In this document: piece by piece, positions 24,157 through 32,982 of the stretch | How positions within the stretch are numbered: the first letter of the stretch is position 1 | Layout: every line of letters starts with the position of its first letter | NCBI RefSeq assembly: GCF_000423365.1 | Contig: NZ_AUHV01000006.1 | Span: 62,001-126,000 of the forward strand | Length of the DNA: 64,000 nucleotides | From: Maritalea myrionectae DSM 19524 | GTDB taxonomy: Bacteria; Pseudomonadota; Alphaproteobacteria; Rhizobiales; Devosiaceae | Direction: 5' to 3' | Notes under the pieces: model-generated | The model's database searches: none | What the model was told of the DNA's origin: nothing | Seen by the model: the letters and a program-made list of their open reading frames with translations, nothing else | Translations under genes and position numbers: made by a program

Positions 24157-25611
24157 ATGAAGAGACGTCACATTGTTATTGCAGTGGCGCTGGCTGGTCT
24201 TTTGTCTGGCTGCACGAGCGTATTTACCGGTGGGGTCGGCACATCGCAGTTGGGTGACCGCACGGCGGATCGTGTGCCCGCAGGGGCAGACCCCGGCGAT
24301 AGTGTGATCGGGCTGCGCGAACACCCCAAAATTGTGGCGACTTATGGCGGGGTTTATAACCATCGTTCAGCGGAGATTATGCTGGCCCGTATGGCGGGCA
24401 AATTGCTGGTGGCGGCGGAGCAGCCCAACCAAAGCCTGACGGTGACGATTTTGGATTCGCCTGAGGTGAATGCGTTCGCCTTGCCCGGCGGCTATATTTA
24501 CGTCACGCGGGGTATTTTGGCGCTCGCCAGCGATGAAGCTGAGTTGGCCGCTGTGCTGTCCCACGAAATCGCCCACCTCACCTTGCGGCACGCGCGTGAG
24601 CGCTCCAATCGCGAACGCACCAGCAAAATTGTTGATCGGGTCATCTCCGGCATTTTGGGCGCTGATCCGGATACGGATCAATCCTTGGCCCGGTCAAAGC
24701 TCTCTTTGGCCGCCTTCTCGCAATCGCAAGAATTGGCGGCGGACCGCCGGGGCGTGTTGGTGGCTGGCGCGGCGGGCTATGATCCCCATGCGGCAGCACG
24801 GTTCCTTTCGCAGATGGGGCGCTTTGCGGCCTTTACCGAGGGTAATGAAAGCGGCGATGATTTCTTGTCCTCTCACCCTTCCACGCCGTCACGCATTGAA
24901 GAAGCGGTCAAGTCGGCGCGGCAGTTGGGCGCGCCAGGCATTGGGGCAAATGAGCGCGAGCGCTATCAGCGGGCCATTGATGGTATTGCATTTGGCCCGA
25001 ACCCGAATAACGGCACGATTGTGGGGCAGCAATTCATCTATCCTGCGCTTAAATTTACCTTCTCGGTGCCCCAATCCTATCAGTTGAGCAATGGTGCTGC
25101 CTCTGTGGTGGCGGTGGCGGAAAGTGGCACGGCGCTTCGGTTCGACAGCGCTGAAGTGCCAAGTGATCTGCCATTGGAGACCTATTTGCGTTCCGGTTGG
25201 GTGGCAGGCCTTAATGATGACAGCGTGCGCACAGGCCAAAAGAATGGCGTGGAGCGGGTGATCGCAACAGCGACCACTGAGAAGTGGTTTTTCCGCATTG
25301 CTGCGGTGCGGTATGAGGGGCAAGTCTATCGCTTTATCTTTGCGGCTGAGCGTGACAGCAAAGCGTTCCGCCAGGAATTTGAAGCCACGATCGACAGCTT
25401 TAGAAAAGTGCGGGCATCAGACCTGAATCAGATTCAAAACTTTGAAATTGATATTGTGACCGCAAAGAGTGGCCAGCGGGCGGGCGATCTTTCGCGCCTC
25501 ATGGCTGGGGTGAAACGGCGTGACGATTTGTTCTTGATTTTGAATGGACTTTATCCGGGCGATCCGCTTGTGGCGGGGCAGGGATATAAAATCATTCGGA
25601 AGGACAAATAA
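24157..25611 (+). CDS. M48-family metalloprotease lipoprotein
   Basis: A 484-residue predicted lipoprotein with lipobox LSGC (Cys19). An M48 protease domain has the zinc motif HEIAH at 136-140 and downstream ELAADRRGVLVAGAAGYDP supplying the third ligand. The C-terminal half contains a beta-rich region and ends in a LysM-like NGLYPGDPLVAGQGYKII. Related BepA/LoiP proteases act in outer-membrane protein quality control. It converges on carD, with a shared terminator between. Confidence 0.9.
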   Translation: MKRRHIVIAVALAGLLSGCTSVFTGGVGTSQLGDRTADRVPAGADPGDSVIGLREHPKIVATYGGVYNHRSAEIMLARMAGKLLVAAEQPNQSLTVTILDSPEVNAFALPGGYIYVTRGILALASDEAELAAVLSHEIAHLTLRHARERSNRERTSKIVDRVISGILGADPDTDQSLARSKLSLAAFSQSQELAADRRGVLVAGAAGYDPHAAARFLSQMGRFAAFTEGNESGDDFLSSHPSTPSRIEEAVKSARQLGAPGIGANERERYQRAIDGIAFGPNPNNGTIVGQQFIYPALKFTFSVPQSYQLSNGAASVVAVAESGTALRFDSAEVPSDLPLETYLRSGWVAGLNDDSVRTGQKNGVERVIATATTEKWFFRIAAVRYEGQVYRFIFAAERDSKAFRQEFEATIDSFRKVRASDLNQIQNFEIDIVTAKSGQRAGDLSRLMAGVKRRDDLFLILNGLYPGDPLVAGQGYKIIRKDK

Positions 25612-25645
25612 AAGGCCGCAACCCTATGACGGGATACGGCCTTTT
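25610..25645. terminator. Bidirectional terminator between the M48 protease gene and carD
   Basis: AAAAGGCCG (25610-25618) and CGGCCTTTT (25637-25645) form a stem with flanking A and T runs on both sides. It lies between convergent genes and can serve both strands. Confidence 0.75.
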
Positions 25646-25667
25646 AGAATGAATTGGCTATGGCGCC

Positions 25668-26228
25668 TTATGCGGCGGCTTCTTCGCCTGACTCGTCTGA
25701 TTTAGCACCACGACGTGGGCTTTTAGCGAGGTTCTTCTGGATCAGTTTGACCGCTTCGGTCAAAGAGATGCGGTTGACGGCACCGATTTCACGGCTCATG
25801 CGGTCGATCGCTGCTTCAAACAGTTGGCGCTCTGAGTAAGATTGCTCAGGCTGATCGTCCGAACGGAAAAGATCGCGCACAACTTCTGAAATCGAGATCA
25901 AATCGCCTGAGTTGATCTTGGCTTCATATTCCTGTGCCCGACGGCTCCACATGGTGCGCTTAACGCGGGCGCGACCTGTGACGGTTGAAAGTGCTTTTTC
26001 TACTGTTTCTTCGTCTGCCAATTTGCGCATGCCAACGGTTTTGACTTTTGCAAGTGGCACACGGAGGGTCAACTTATCCTGCTCAAAATTGATCACAAAA
26101 AGCTCAAGTGAAAGACCTGCAACTTCTTGCTCCTCGATGCCGGTAATCTGGCCAACGCCATGCGACGGGTAAACAACAAACTCACCTGTTTTAAACCCTT
26201 GACGTTGTACTGATTTTTTAGTTGCCAT
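25668..26228 (-). CDS. carD: CarD-family RNA-polymerase-binding regulator
   Basis: A 186-residue CarD/CdnL-type protein. The N-terminal RID (Tudor-like) domain reads FKTGEFVVYPSHGVGQITGIEEQEVAG. A helical C-terminal DNA-binding domain contains WSRRAQEYEAKINSGDL and LFEAAIDRMSREI. In the family it contacts RNA polymerase beta and stabilises open complexes at housekeeping promoters. The ATG at 26228 follows AGGAG; the longer frame to 26315 lacks support. The tail is basic, then acidic (ESGEEAAA). Confidence 0.93.
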   Translation of the reverse strand: MATKKSVQRQGFKTGEFVVYPSHGVGQITGIEEQEVAGLSLELFVINFEQDKLTLRVPLAKVKTVGMRKLADEETVEKALSTVTGRARVKRTMWSRRAQEYEAKINSGDLISISEVVRDLFRSDDQPEQSYSERQLFEAAIDRMSREIGAVNRISLTEAVKLIQKNLAKSPRRGAKSDESGEEAAA

Positions 26229-26371
26229 ATTAATGGTACTCCTGTTGACGCCCAAACGTTTTCCACGTTTGTTTTGGCTCTTATCGCCCCCAGTCGCAGC
26301 TATATTCTGACGCAAGGATTAGGCCCCAATTCTCATTGGTTACCAAAATGTTAATCCTGTCCTTGTGAAGC

Positions 26372-26395
26372 AAAAAAAACGTGCCCTCCGGCACG
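26372..26395 (-). terminator. Second of two tandem terminators downstream of fdxA
   Basis: On the minus strand a CGTGCC/GGCACG stem with a four-base loop (26395-26380) is followed by eight T residues. It is a textbook intrinsic terminator and also lies upstream of the carD promoter. Confidence 0.8.
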
Positions 26396-26433
26396 GCTGG
26401 TTAGAATAAGTTCGCGACTGTTATCTATTTGTA

Positions 26434-26469
26434 ACACAAAATGCCGCCAGAATCAATTTTGGCGGCATT
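26434..26469 (-). terminator. First terminator downstream of fdxA
   Basis: A ten-base perfect stem (AATGCCGCCA at 26440-26449 with its complement at 26460-26469) and a ten-base loop, followed on the minus strand by TTTTGT. It is 52 bases after the fdxA stop. Confidence 0.75.
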
Positions 26470-26521
26470 AGGACTTGTCCAGCGATTTTTTATAGTAAAA
26501 AAGCGGCTAATAGAGCGAAGC

Positions 26522-26860
26522 TTAGTCGCCTTCGCCGGGGGCCTCTGAGAAGTATTTCTCAAACTTGCCTTTTTCGCCATCATGCTTTTCCGCGTCCGCT
26601 GGCGGATCGCGTTTTTCTGTAATGTTCGGCCAAACTTCAGCGAACTTGGTGTTGATCTCCAACCAGCTCTCAAGGCCAGGCTCTGTATCGGGTACAATGG
26701 CTTCGGCAGGGCATTCTGGCTCGCACACGCCACAATCAATACATTCATCAGGATGGATCACCAGCATGTTTTCGCCTTCATAGAAGCAGTCTACAGGGCA
26801 AACTTCAACGCAATCCATATATTTACATTTGATGCAATTGTCGGTGACGATATAGGTCAT
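26522..26860 (-). CDS. fdxA: Seven-iron ferredoxin FdxA
   Basis: A 112-residue ferredoxin of the 3Fe-4S/4Fe-4S type. Cys9, Cys17 and Cys50 match the 3Fe cluster ligands and Cys21, Cys40, Cys43 and Cys46 the 4Fe cluster of Azotobacter ferredoxin I, shifted by one. The C-terminal 55 residues, rich in Glu, Lys and Pro, are the usual FdxA extension. It is a low-potential electron carrier; the partner is not known. It has two terminators of its own, so it is transcribed separately from carD. Confidence 0.95.
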   Translation of the reverse strand: MTYIVTDNCIKCKYMDCVEVCPVDCFYEGENMLVIHPDECIDCGVCEPECPAEAIVPDTEPGLESWLEINTKFAEVWPNITEKRDPPADAEKHDGEKGKFEKYFSEAPGEGD

Positions 26861-27035
26861 GAAGCCAATTCCACTTTGTTTATTGACCCGTTTTAGAACG
26901 GTTTCAGAATTGGTTTATTGGCTAAAGCCTTTTCTGAAAAAGTGCAAGTCATGAAACCGGGTTTCCTTTTTCAAAGTTTGGTGATTTTTGAAAAAGCAAA
27001 GCTGTTTTTGGATGAAAAACAAAATAGTCGCAAAA

Positions 27036-27431
27036 TCAGAGCGGATCTTTGCCCAAAAGAGTCTCTGTTTGGCGGCGTTCCTTCTTGGTGGGGCGGCCCG
27101 CGCCTTTCTCCCGCACGGCTTGGGGTAAGGGGCGTGGCCCTTCACTTTTGGGAATGGGCGGTGGGCTTAAATCGTCATAAAGTTCAGCGGCTTGGGTGGC
27201 GGATCCCCGCTTTTCGCCCAGTTCGACCACGCGATATATTTTAATCTGCCGGGGCAAGGTGACCGTGAGCACGTCGCCCACTTTCACTTTGTGGGCGCAA
27301 TCATTGCAGCGCTCTTTGTTGATTTTGACGTGGCCGCCATTGACCAGCTTTTGCGCCAGGGTGCGCGTTTTGACGCAGCGGACAAACCACAGCCATTTAT
27401 CAATGCGTTGTTTGCCCGCTGGCGCGTTCAT
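27036..27431 (-). CDS. S4-domain RNA-binding protein (Hsp15-like)
   Basis: A 131-residue protein. The N-terminal S4 domain, QRIDKWLWFVRCVKTRTLAQKLVNGGHVKINKER, is like E. coli HslR, which recycles stalled 50S subunits carrying peptidyl-tRNA. A basic C-terminal tail ends GRPTKKERRQTETL. It starts immediately at the end of the helicase gene (one-base spacing), a pairing conserved in Rhizobiales. Confidence 0.88.
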   Translation of the reverse strand: MNAPAGKQRIDKWLWFVRCVKTRTLAQKLVNGGHVKINKERCNDCAHKVKVGDVLTVTLPRQIKIYRVVELGEKRGSATQAAELYDDLSPPPIPKSEGPRPLPQAVREKGAGRPTKKERRQTETLLGKDPL

Positions 27432-30284
27432 TTATTGCTTTTTGAGGGCCATCAAAGCGGCAAAAGGCGAATCGGGATCGATTGGCTTTTCTTTTTTCGC
27501 GGGCCGTTGATTTTGGTTGGCGTGGCGGTTCGGACCTTTGCCTTGTTGCGGCTTGCCGCGCTTTTGGCCTTTGGCGGGCCGCTTGGCGCCGGACTTGGCC
27601 CCTTGTGGCTTGCGATTATTGTTGCGCCCGCCGGGGAACCAGATTTCATCAAACTGTTCTTCAGCTTCTGCAGCAGCATCAGCTTCGTCCGTTGTCTCTT
27701 TTGCGGTGACAGCGGGTTCGGCTGTTGCGTCAGCTTCAGGGGCCGCCGCTTCTTCTGCCGGAGCAGGTGTCTCGGCAGCCGCCTCTTCGGCCTTTGCGGG
27801 TGCGTCGGCGCTTTCGGCTTTGGCTTCAATCTTGGTGCGATTGACGCGGTAGCCAAGGCTTTTCAATACAGAATTGAATTCTTCGCCCGCACAACCGAGC
27901 AATGAGGTCATTTCCACCGTGACGCGGAAACCGTTGCCTGGGGCCGCGCCTTCCGGGGCTTCAACTTCTTGATTGCGGGCTGGATCAAAGCTGATCAGCG
28001 GGCGAATCAAATCGGCCAAGCGTTCAAGAATATCCACGCGGACAGCCCGTTGGCCCACCACTTTAAAGCCTGCGATTTCATAAAGTTCTTTGGCAAAGCT
28101 GGGGTCCACATCAATTGATGTGCGGCCTGAAAGAATGATCTGCGGCAATTCAGAAACGCCGGGCTGGCGCACGCCACCATTTTGCAAGGCCCACAGCACC
28201 AGCGCCAATTCGCGCGGGGCGGGTTTCAGGGAAAGCGGCACATAAATGTGATAGGCGCCAAACTTCACGCCCATTTTGCGCATGATGCCACGCACATCCT
28301 GATCGAGTGCTTTGACATCTTGCGACACTTCTTGCCGCGGCAAAACACCAAGTTTTTCGGCAATCTGATAGGCGACGCCGCGGGCGGTGCCTTCCAACTC
28401 TGTCGGTTCGCGCAATTGCAGGAGTGGTTCAAGCAGCGTGTTCACATGGTGCTTTAACCAAAGGGTCACCCGTTCTTGCACGGATTCAAGTTCGGCACCG
28501 CTCAGGCTCTCATCCGCCAGGATCACAGCGCGCGGGCGGAACATGTCGTCGCCCTGCGCCAGATCGGCGATCACTTCGCCGCGCCACCGAATAAGACCAT
28601 CCGTCGCCAACACAAATTCATCATTTGGGGCGTCTGTCACTTTTTCGGCGCGTTTTTTGATTTCAGGGGCAATGGCCACACCAGCGGCGGTGCGTAAATT
28701 CTTTGCGTCGTCGCCTTCGCCGGGGCTCAGGTTAAATCGAAACCCTTCGATAGATCCGATTTTATGACCCTCTAGGGATACGTCGCCGCTTTGGGAAATT
28801 TCAGGTGTCGTCATATTCTTATCTCTTAAATGGCGCAGAAGGACGCTGGTGCGTCGATCAACAAATCTTTGGGTAAGTCGCTCATGGAGCGCGTCTGATA
28901 AATTGTTCTCGATTTCACTTGTTTTTTCACGCCAATAGGTCGGATCTTTTAGCCAGTCTTTACGATTTGCCACGAAAGTCCAAGTGCGAATTTGTTTAAT
29001 CCGATTGGACAATGTGTCAATGTCACCGACACTATTGTCGCAAAAGCTGACCTGTTCGTCCATCCAGTCTTCAAAAATATAGCCGTTGGAGCCAAGATTT
29101 TGAAAGATTGTGGCAATTATCTCACCATGTTGCGCAGGGGAGATGCTGCGATAATCAGGAATCTGGGCGCATTCCCACGCTAAACTGGTCTGTTCTCGCC
29201 CTTTAATGTCACCAATATTGGGGTGGCGCTGCAAAAATTCGAGCGCCAGTTGATCCTTTGCCGTGGGGATATTGGTGAGCAATTTATGCTGTGCAGGCAC
29301 CTCTAAAGATTGGCGCAGCGCATCAAGCGAGCGCAAATCATAGTCGCGGGAGCGCCATTGCAGCACTTTCACCGGGGCAAATTGGTGGGTTTCCAGCTGT
29401 TCGATGACTTCGTCGGAAAAGGGCTCCAACCCGGCGGTGATGCCAAAGGTGCCATCGCGTTTGTAGCGCCCGGCGCGGCCGGCAATCTGCGCCATTTCTG
29501 CGGGCGTCAGGTGGCGCAATTGTTTGCCGTCAAATTTCATGTCGGCGGCGAAGGCCACATGTTCAATGTCCAGATTCAGGCCCATGCCGATGGCATCGGT
29601 GGCGACCAAAAAGTCCACATCGCCATTTTCATAAAGGTCGACTTGGGCGTTGCGGGTGCGGGGGCTGAGGGCGCCCATCACCACCGCTGCGCCACCACGT
29701 TGGCGACGGAGCAATTCGGCAATGGCATAGACTTCATTGGCGGAAAAGGCGACAATTGCTGAGCGCCGGGGTTGGCGGGTGATCTTTTTTGAACCGACAT
29801 AATCCAAATTGGAAAAGCGCGGGCGCATGATGATGTCGACATCGGGCAGCAGTGCCGAAATGATCGGCGCCATGGTGCCGGCCCCTAATAGCAAGGTCTC
29901 TTGCGTACCGCGACAATGTAAAATCCGGTCGGTAAAAACGTGGCCGCGATCCAGGTGGGTGGCGGTTTGGATTTCATCCACCACCACGCAATCCACCACC
30001 AGTTCGGTGGGCATGGCCTCCACCGTGGCAACCCAATAGCGGGCTTTGTCTGGCACAATGCGTTCTTCACCCGTCACCAACGCCACGGCGTCCGTGCCCG
30101 CGCGTTTGCACAGGGTTTGATAGATCTCGCGCGCCAACAGCCGCAGGGGCAGCCCGATCATGCCAGATCGATAGGCCAACAGCCGCTCAATGGCATAATG
30201 GGTTTTGCCCGTATTGGTTGGCCCCAAAATGGCTTTAAGGTTTGGGCCTTTGGCGGGGCGAATGAAATGGTGAGGTGCGTTCAT
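27432..30284 (-). CDS. SUV3-like superfamily 2 RNA helicase
   Basis: A 950-residue DExH-type helicase. Walker A is LGPTNTGKTHYAIERLL near the N-terminus, the DEIQ box is in VDCVVVDEIQTATHLDRGHVF, and motif VI is AEMAQIAGRAGRYKRDG. The family is related to mitochondrial SUV3, which unwinds RNA for degradation. The last 150 residues are an Ala/Glu-rich stretch followed by a Lys/Arg/Asn-rich tail ending PDSPFAALMALKKQ. I use ATG 30284; a TTG at 30299 is in frame. It is cotranscribed with the S4 gene. Confidence 0.88.
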   Translation of the reverse strand: MNAPHHFIRPAKGPNLKAILGPTNTGKTHYAIERLLAYRSGMIGLPLRLLAREIYQTLCKRAGTDAVALVTGEERIVPDKARYWVATVEAMPTELVVDCVVVDEIQTATHLDRGHVFTDRILHCRGTQETLLLGAGTMAPIISALLPDVDIIMRPRFSNLDYVGSKKITRQPRRSAIVAFSANEVYAIAELLRRQRGGAAVVMGALSPRTRNAQVDLYENGDVDFLVATDAIGMGLNLDIEHVAFAADMKFDGKQLRHLTPAEMAQIAGRAGRYKRDGTFGITAGLEPFSDEVIEQLETHQFAPVKVLQWRSRDYDLRSLDALRQSLEVPAQHKLLTNIPTAKDQLALEFLQRHPNIGDIKGREQTSLAWECAQIPDYRSISPAQHGEIIATIFQNLGSNGYIFEDWMDEQVSFCDNSVGDIDTLSNRIKQIRTWTFVANRKDWLKDPTYWREKTSEIENNLSDALHERLTQRFVDRRTSVLLRHLRDKNMTTPEISQSGDVSLEGHKIGSIEGFRFNLSPGEGDDAKNLRTAAGVAIAPEIKKRAEKVTDAPNDEFVLATDGLIRWRGEVIADLAQGDDMFRPRAVILADESLSGAELESVQERVTLWLKHHVNTLLEPLLQLREPTELEGTARGVAYQIAEKLGVLPRQEVSQDVKALDQDVRGIMRKMGVKFGAYHIYVPLSLKPAPRELALVLWALQNGGVRQPGVSELPQIILSGRTSIDVDPSFAKELYEIAGFKVVGQRAVRVDILERLADLIRPLISFDPARNQEVEAPEGAAPGNGFRVTVEMTSLLGCAGEEFNSVLKSLGYRVNRTKIEAKAESADAPAKAEEAAAETPAPAEEAAAPEADATAEPAVTAKETTDEADAAAEAEEQFDEIWFPGGRNNNRKPQGAKSGAKRPAKGQKRGKPQQGKGPNRHANQNQRPAKKEKPIDPDSPFAALMALKKQ

Positions 30285-30762
30285 AAGATCTTTTGGCAAA
30301 ACAATATTTTAGCAGCCTTTAACGCGGCTTGGTGTTGGTTTCAAATTGAAACATATTTGGATTGGTTCGCCAGTTCAATTTACGATTGGTACAAAGTGAG
30401 AACAAATACGGTCCGAATCGCGGTTTATCCTGTATTCTGATTTCGTTCTATACCGTATATAGTAGGGCGAGGGTGGCTTGCCCACAATTTTTGAATTCTT
30501 AATCAAAAATTTACCATAAAATTCGCTTTTTCCGTTTAGATTGATGAAGGTTTAGTTAAAATTGTAACTTTGTTTACCTGCCTTGTTTTTGTGTGAACAG
30601 CATCAATTGCAAATTAATTGCGATTTTAACTTTTGTGGTGCTGAAAATAAGGCATTTGAGCGCAAAAATTTACAAAAAAGCGGTTGCCGTTCCATTTTGA
30701 GAATGAGGGCGCGCAGAATCGCGGGCTGGAGCAGCCCTTCTGCCTCAACACAATAAGGGTGG
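30285..30762. other. 478-bp AT-rich non-coding region between the helicase and DUF3108 genes
   Basis: No credible ORF. It holds a perfect inverted repeat with GTTTCAA/TTGAAAC arms (30338-30352), a CTATA/TATAG repeat (30448-30462), and a nested hairpin at 30713-30743 (GCAGAA/TTCTGC around GGGCT/AGCCC) that could end the DUF3108 transcript. The helicase promoter is expected here. Composition is clearly more AT-rich than the flanking genes. Confidence 0.5.
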
Positions 30763-31584
30763 TTATTGAACGGAGAGGCGGGTGAGCACCATGGAGAGAT
30801 CGCCAAAGGCGGTGCCGACCAAAACCCGGTAGGGAATGACGTAGCCCGTGTCTTTGAGCGGCGCAAACCACATTAGAAAACGCTGATTGTTTTTCATATA
30901 GGTGGTGCTGGCGCTGTCGCTAAAATGGCCCGATACCGGGTTGTATTTCAACTTGCACAGCACAACAGGGCCTTGATAGCCGGTGCGTTGCGAGGTTGCG
31001 GTTTGGTTTTCGGCAAAGCTCATATTGATGTCAAAGCGCTCAATGCCGGTGAAGATCCGCATTTGCCGATTGCAAATGGCGGGCGACAGGCTATCGGCTT
31101 TGATCAAGAATGCCGCAACCGGATCATTGATGTTTGTGAGTTGGCTTTGCTTGACCGGCACGCGATTCACATTGTCGGTGAGCTCGGGGATCACTTGAAA
31201 GCTGTTCACTTTGGCGCCTTGTGCCCGAAACTGCACTTTGAACAGTTCATTATTGGCCTCTGTGGCCAGTTGAAACTGCTCGGCTTGCAGGTCGCCGCCG
31301 TTCAGGCTGCCTTTGGAATCGAGATTTGCGGTGCCCGCGGCCACAAGGCTCGCCAAGCCGGAAACCACACCATCAATATCCACAGCATAGTTTTGGCCAT
31401 TATTGTCAAAATCAACAGCGACCTGGGCGATGTTGACGCCTCTAAGGGTCACCACATAATTGGCGGTGGCATCGAATGCATTGGCGGCCAGTGTGCTGGC
31501 ACAAAAAAGGGCGACTGACGCCCCGGTGAGATTGCTGAATATACGCTTCGAAAAACGCTTGACGGTCAACACATTTATCGCCAC
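30763..31584 (-). CDS. Exported DUF3108 domain protein
   Basis: About 273 residues with a signal sequence (LTGASVALFCASTLAANA) and then the DUF3108 region, a beta-rich domain with ANYVVTLRGVNIAQVAVDFD at the start and YVIPYRVLVGTAFGDLSMVLTRL at the end. Two cysteines, in SPAICNRQ and VVLCKLKYN, could form a disulfide. Function is unknown; the fold suggests a periplasmic protein. There is no good ATG. GTG at 31584 or 31572 are the best starts, and the longer frame from 31704 is unlikely. It is divergent from rpmB, as in related genomes. Confidence 0.8.
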   Translation of the reverse strand: MAINVLTVKRFSKRIFSNLTGASVALFCASTLAANAFDATANYVVTLRGVNIAQVAVDFDNNGQNYAVDIDGVVSGLASLVAAGTANLDSKGSLNGGDLQAEQFQLATEANNELFKVQFRAQGAKVNSFQVIPELTDNVNRVPVKQSQLTNINDPVAAFLIKADSLSPAICNRQMRIFTGIERFDINMSFAENQTATSQRTGYQGPVVLCKLKYNPVSGHFSDSASTTYMKNNQRFLMWFAPLKDTGYVIPYRVLVGTAFGDLSMVLTRLSVQ

Positions 31585-31718
31585 GTTTCGCCCATGCTCC
31601 CTAGCCGCTATTATCGCCAATTGGCTGCTTCGAATCAGTTTTTCTTCACACTGAACGGTGATCCGGGTCGATTCAAGGCAAGAATAGGACAAATTGGCAC
31701 GCAAGCGCTTGACTAACG

Positions 31719-31747
31719 GGGCAGAGTTCTCTAATTAGACGCGACTT
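31719..31747 (+). promoter_or_regulatory. Sigma-70-type promoter of rpmB
   Basis: TTGACT (31719-31724) and TAATTA (31742-31747) are separated by 17 bases, 78 bases before the rpmB start. Both hexamers and the spacing fit a strong housekeeping promoter. Confidence 0.6.
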
Positions 31748-31824
31748 TTCATTAATATGAGATCGACAAGGCACCGCCTGTTAGAGCGGATTTGTTGGTT
31801 TTGACCGAACAGGATGTGAGTAAA

Positions 31825-32115
31825 ATGGCACGACGTTGTGAACTTTCTGGCAAAGGCGTGATGTCAGGCAATAATGTGAGCCACGCGCTCAACCGGACCC
31901 GTCGCAAATTTTTGCCTAATCTGTGCTCCGTGACTTTGATGTCAGAAGCGCTGGGCGAAAGCGTGAAACTTAAAGTTTCTGCTGCAGCATTGCGCACCGT
32001 TGAGCACCGTGGTGGTTTGGATGCCTATTTGCTGAAAGCAAAGGACACCGAATTGTCTACACGCGCTTTGAACGTGAAAAAAGAAGTGCGTAAGGCACTT
32101 GCTGAAGCGTCTTAA
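31825..32115 (+). CDS. rpmB: 50S ribosomal protein L28
   Basis: A 96-residue L28 with the standard start [27 protein letters not shown], in the alphaproteobacterial version without zinc cysteine pairs. It sits on the large subunit near the E site. The ATG at 31825 is chosen over an upstream in-frame TTG at 31792. It has its own promoter and a terminator 44 bases after the stop, so it is monocistronic. Confidence 0.97.
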   Translation: MARRCELSGKGVMSGNNVSHALNRTRRKFLPNLCSVTLMSEALGESVKLKVSAAALRTVEHRGGLDAYLLKAKDTELSTRALNVKKEVRKALAEAS

Positions 32116-32158
32116 GCTGCGGCTTGAACGTTTGAAAATTTAAAGATTTTCGTTGGTG

Positions 32159-32190
32159 CCGCGCAAAGTTTTTGCGCGGTGCTTTTTATT
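32159..32190 (+). terminator. rpmB terminator
   Basis: A nine-base perfect stem CCGCGCAAA/TTTGCGCGG with loop GTT (32159-32179), followed by TGCTTTTTATT. It separates rpmB from the downstream transporter gene. Confidence 0.75.
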
Positions 32191-32244
32191 GGATGTGGCG
32201 CTGGTCACCTGCCGGGTCAGCCACAAATAATAGAGGTGCATGAA

Positions 32245-32886
32245 ATGGTGCTCACTCGTCTATTGTTGGCCATTGTGGCCATGGCCGTTGTGGTAACGGC
32301 GTCGAACTTTCTTGTTCAATTTCCGGTGCAAGCGCAATTGGGGCCTGCCAATTTGGCAGACATCCTCACTTGGGGCGCGTTCACCTATCCCTTCGCCTTT
32401 CTCGTTACAGATTTGACCAACCGCTTTTTCGGGCCGCAAAAGGCACGCATCGTGGTGTTGGTCGGCTTTGCATTGGCAGTTGTTCTCTCCATCTTTATGG
32501 CGACGCCGCGGATCGCGATCGCGTCCGGCACTGCTTTCCTCACCGCGCAATTGTTGGACGTGTCGATATTTGACCGTTTGCGCAAAGGTGTGTGGTGGAA
32601 AGCGCCGCTTGTGTCGTCCGGCATTGCATCCGTTGTTGATACATTGTTGTTCTTTTCATTGGCCATGGCCCCGGCTTTCGCCTTTATCGATGGGTGGTTT
32701 GGCATGGACGACAGTTCATTGGGCTTCCCCGTGCCGTTCCTCAGCTTTGGGGCAGAAACCCCGCTCTATCTCTCACTTGCTGTGGGTGACATGCTGGTGA
32801 AAGCCCTGATGGTTATCGCCTTGCTGCTGCCTTATCAGGCATTGCGTCGGGTGATTGCTGCACGCGTGGAAACAGTGTCTGCATAA
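32245..32886 (+). CDS. Queuosine-precursor-type (VUT/YhhQ) membrane transporter
   Basis: A 213-residue protein with about six membrane helices. The family motif region LTDLTNRFFGPQKARIVVLVGFALAV and the later VASVVDTLLFF-like helix match YhhQ-type vitamin/queuosine precursor transporters. E. coli YhhQ imports preQ0/preQ1. The ATG at 32245 follows GAGGTG; the longer frame begins in the rpmB terminator. A hairpin with TGTGGC/GCCACA arms (32194-32225) lies in its leader, but I see no recognised preQ1 riboswitch. Confidence 0.85.
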   Translation: MVLTRLLLAIVAMAVVVTASNFLVQFPVQAQLGPANLADILTWGAFTYPFAFLVTDLTNRFFGPQKARIVVLVGFALAVVLSIFMATPRIAIASGTAFLTAQLLDVSIFDRLRKGVWWKAPLVSSGIASVVDTLLFFSLAMAPAFAFIDGWFGMDDSSLGFPVPFLSFGAETPLYLSLAVGDMLVKALMVIALLLPYQALRRVIAARVETVSA

Positions 32887-32932
32887 ATTGAAAGCGCCGC
32901 GCCTTTTTTAAGGCGCAGCGCAATCGTGAGCG

Positions 32933-32968
32933 AACCCCAAGCATGGTAATCCGTGCTTGGGGTTTTTT
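32933..32968 (+). terminator. Terminator after the queuosine-precursor transporter gene
   Basis: An 11-base perfect stem (32933-32943 with 32954-32964) and a ten-base loop, then TTTT. A second hairpin with GCGCCTT/AAGGCGC arms precedes it at 32899-32916. Confidence 0.8.
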
Positions 32969-32982
32969 GTCTTCATCTGGGT

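Noticed and set aside
27452-27856. A Pro/Lys-rich 134-codon frame inside the helicase gene
   Set aside because: It is a shadow of the low-complexity C-terminal tail of the helicase in another frame.
32194-32244. Possible preQ1 riboswitch upstream of the queuosine-precursor transporter
   Set aside because: A TGTGGC/GCCACA hairpin exists, but the A-rich tail and pseudoknot pattern of known preQ1 classes are missing.
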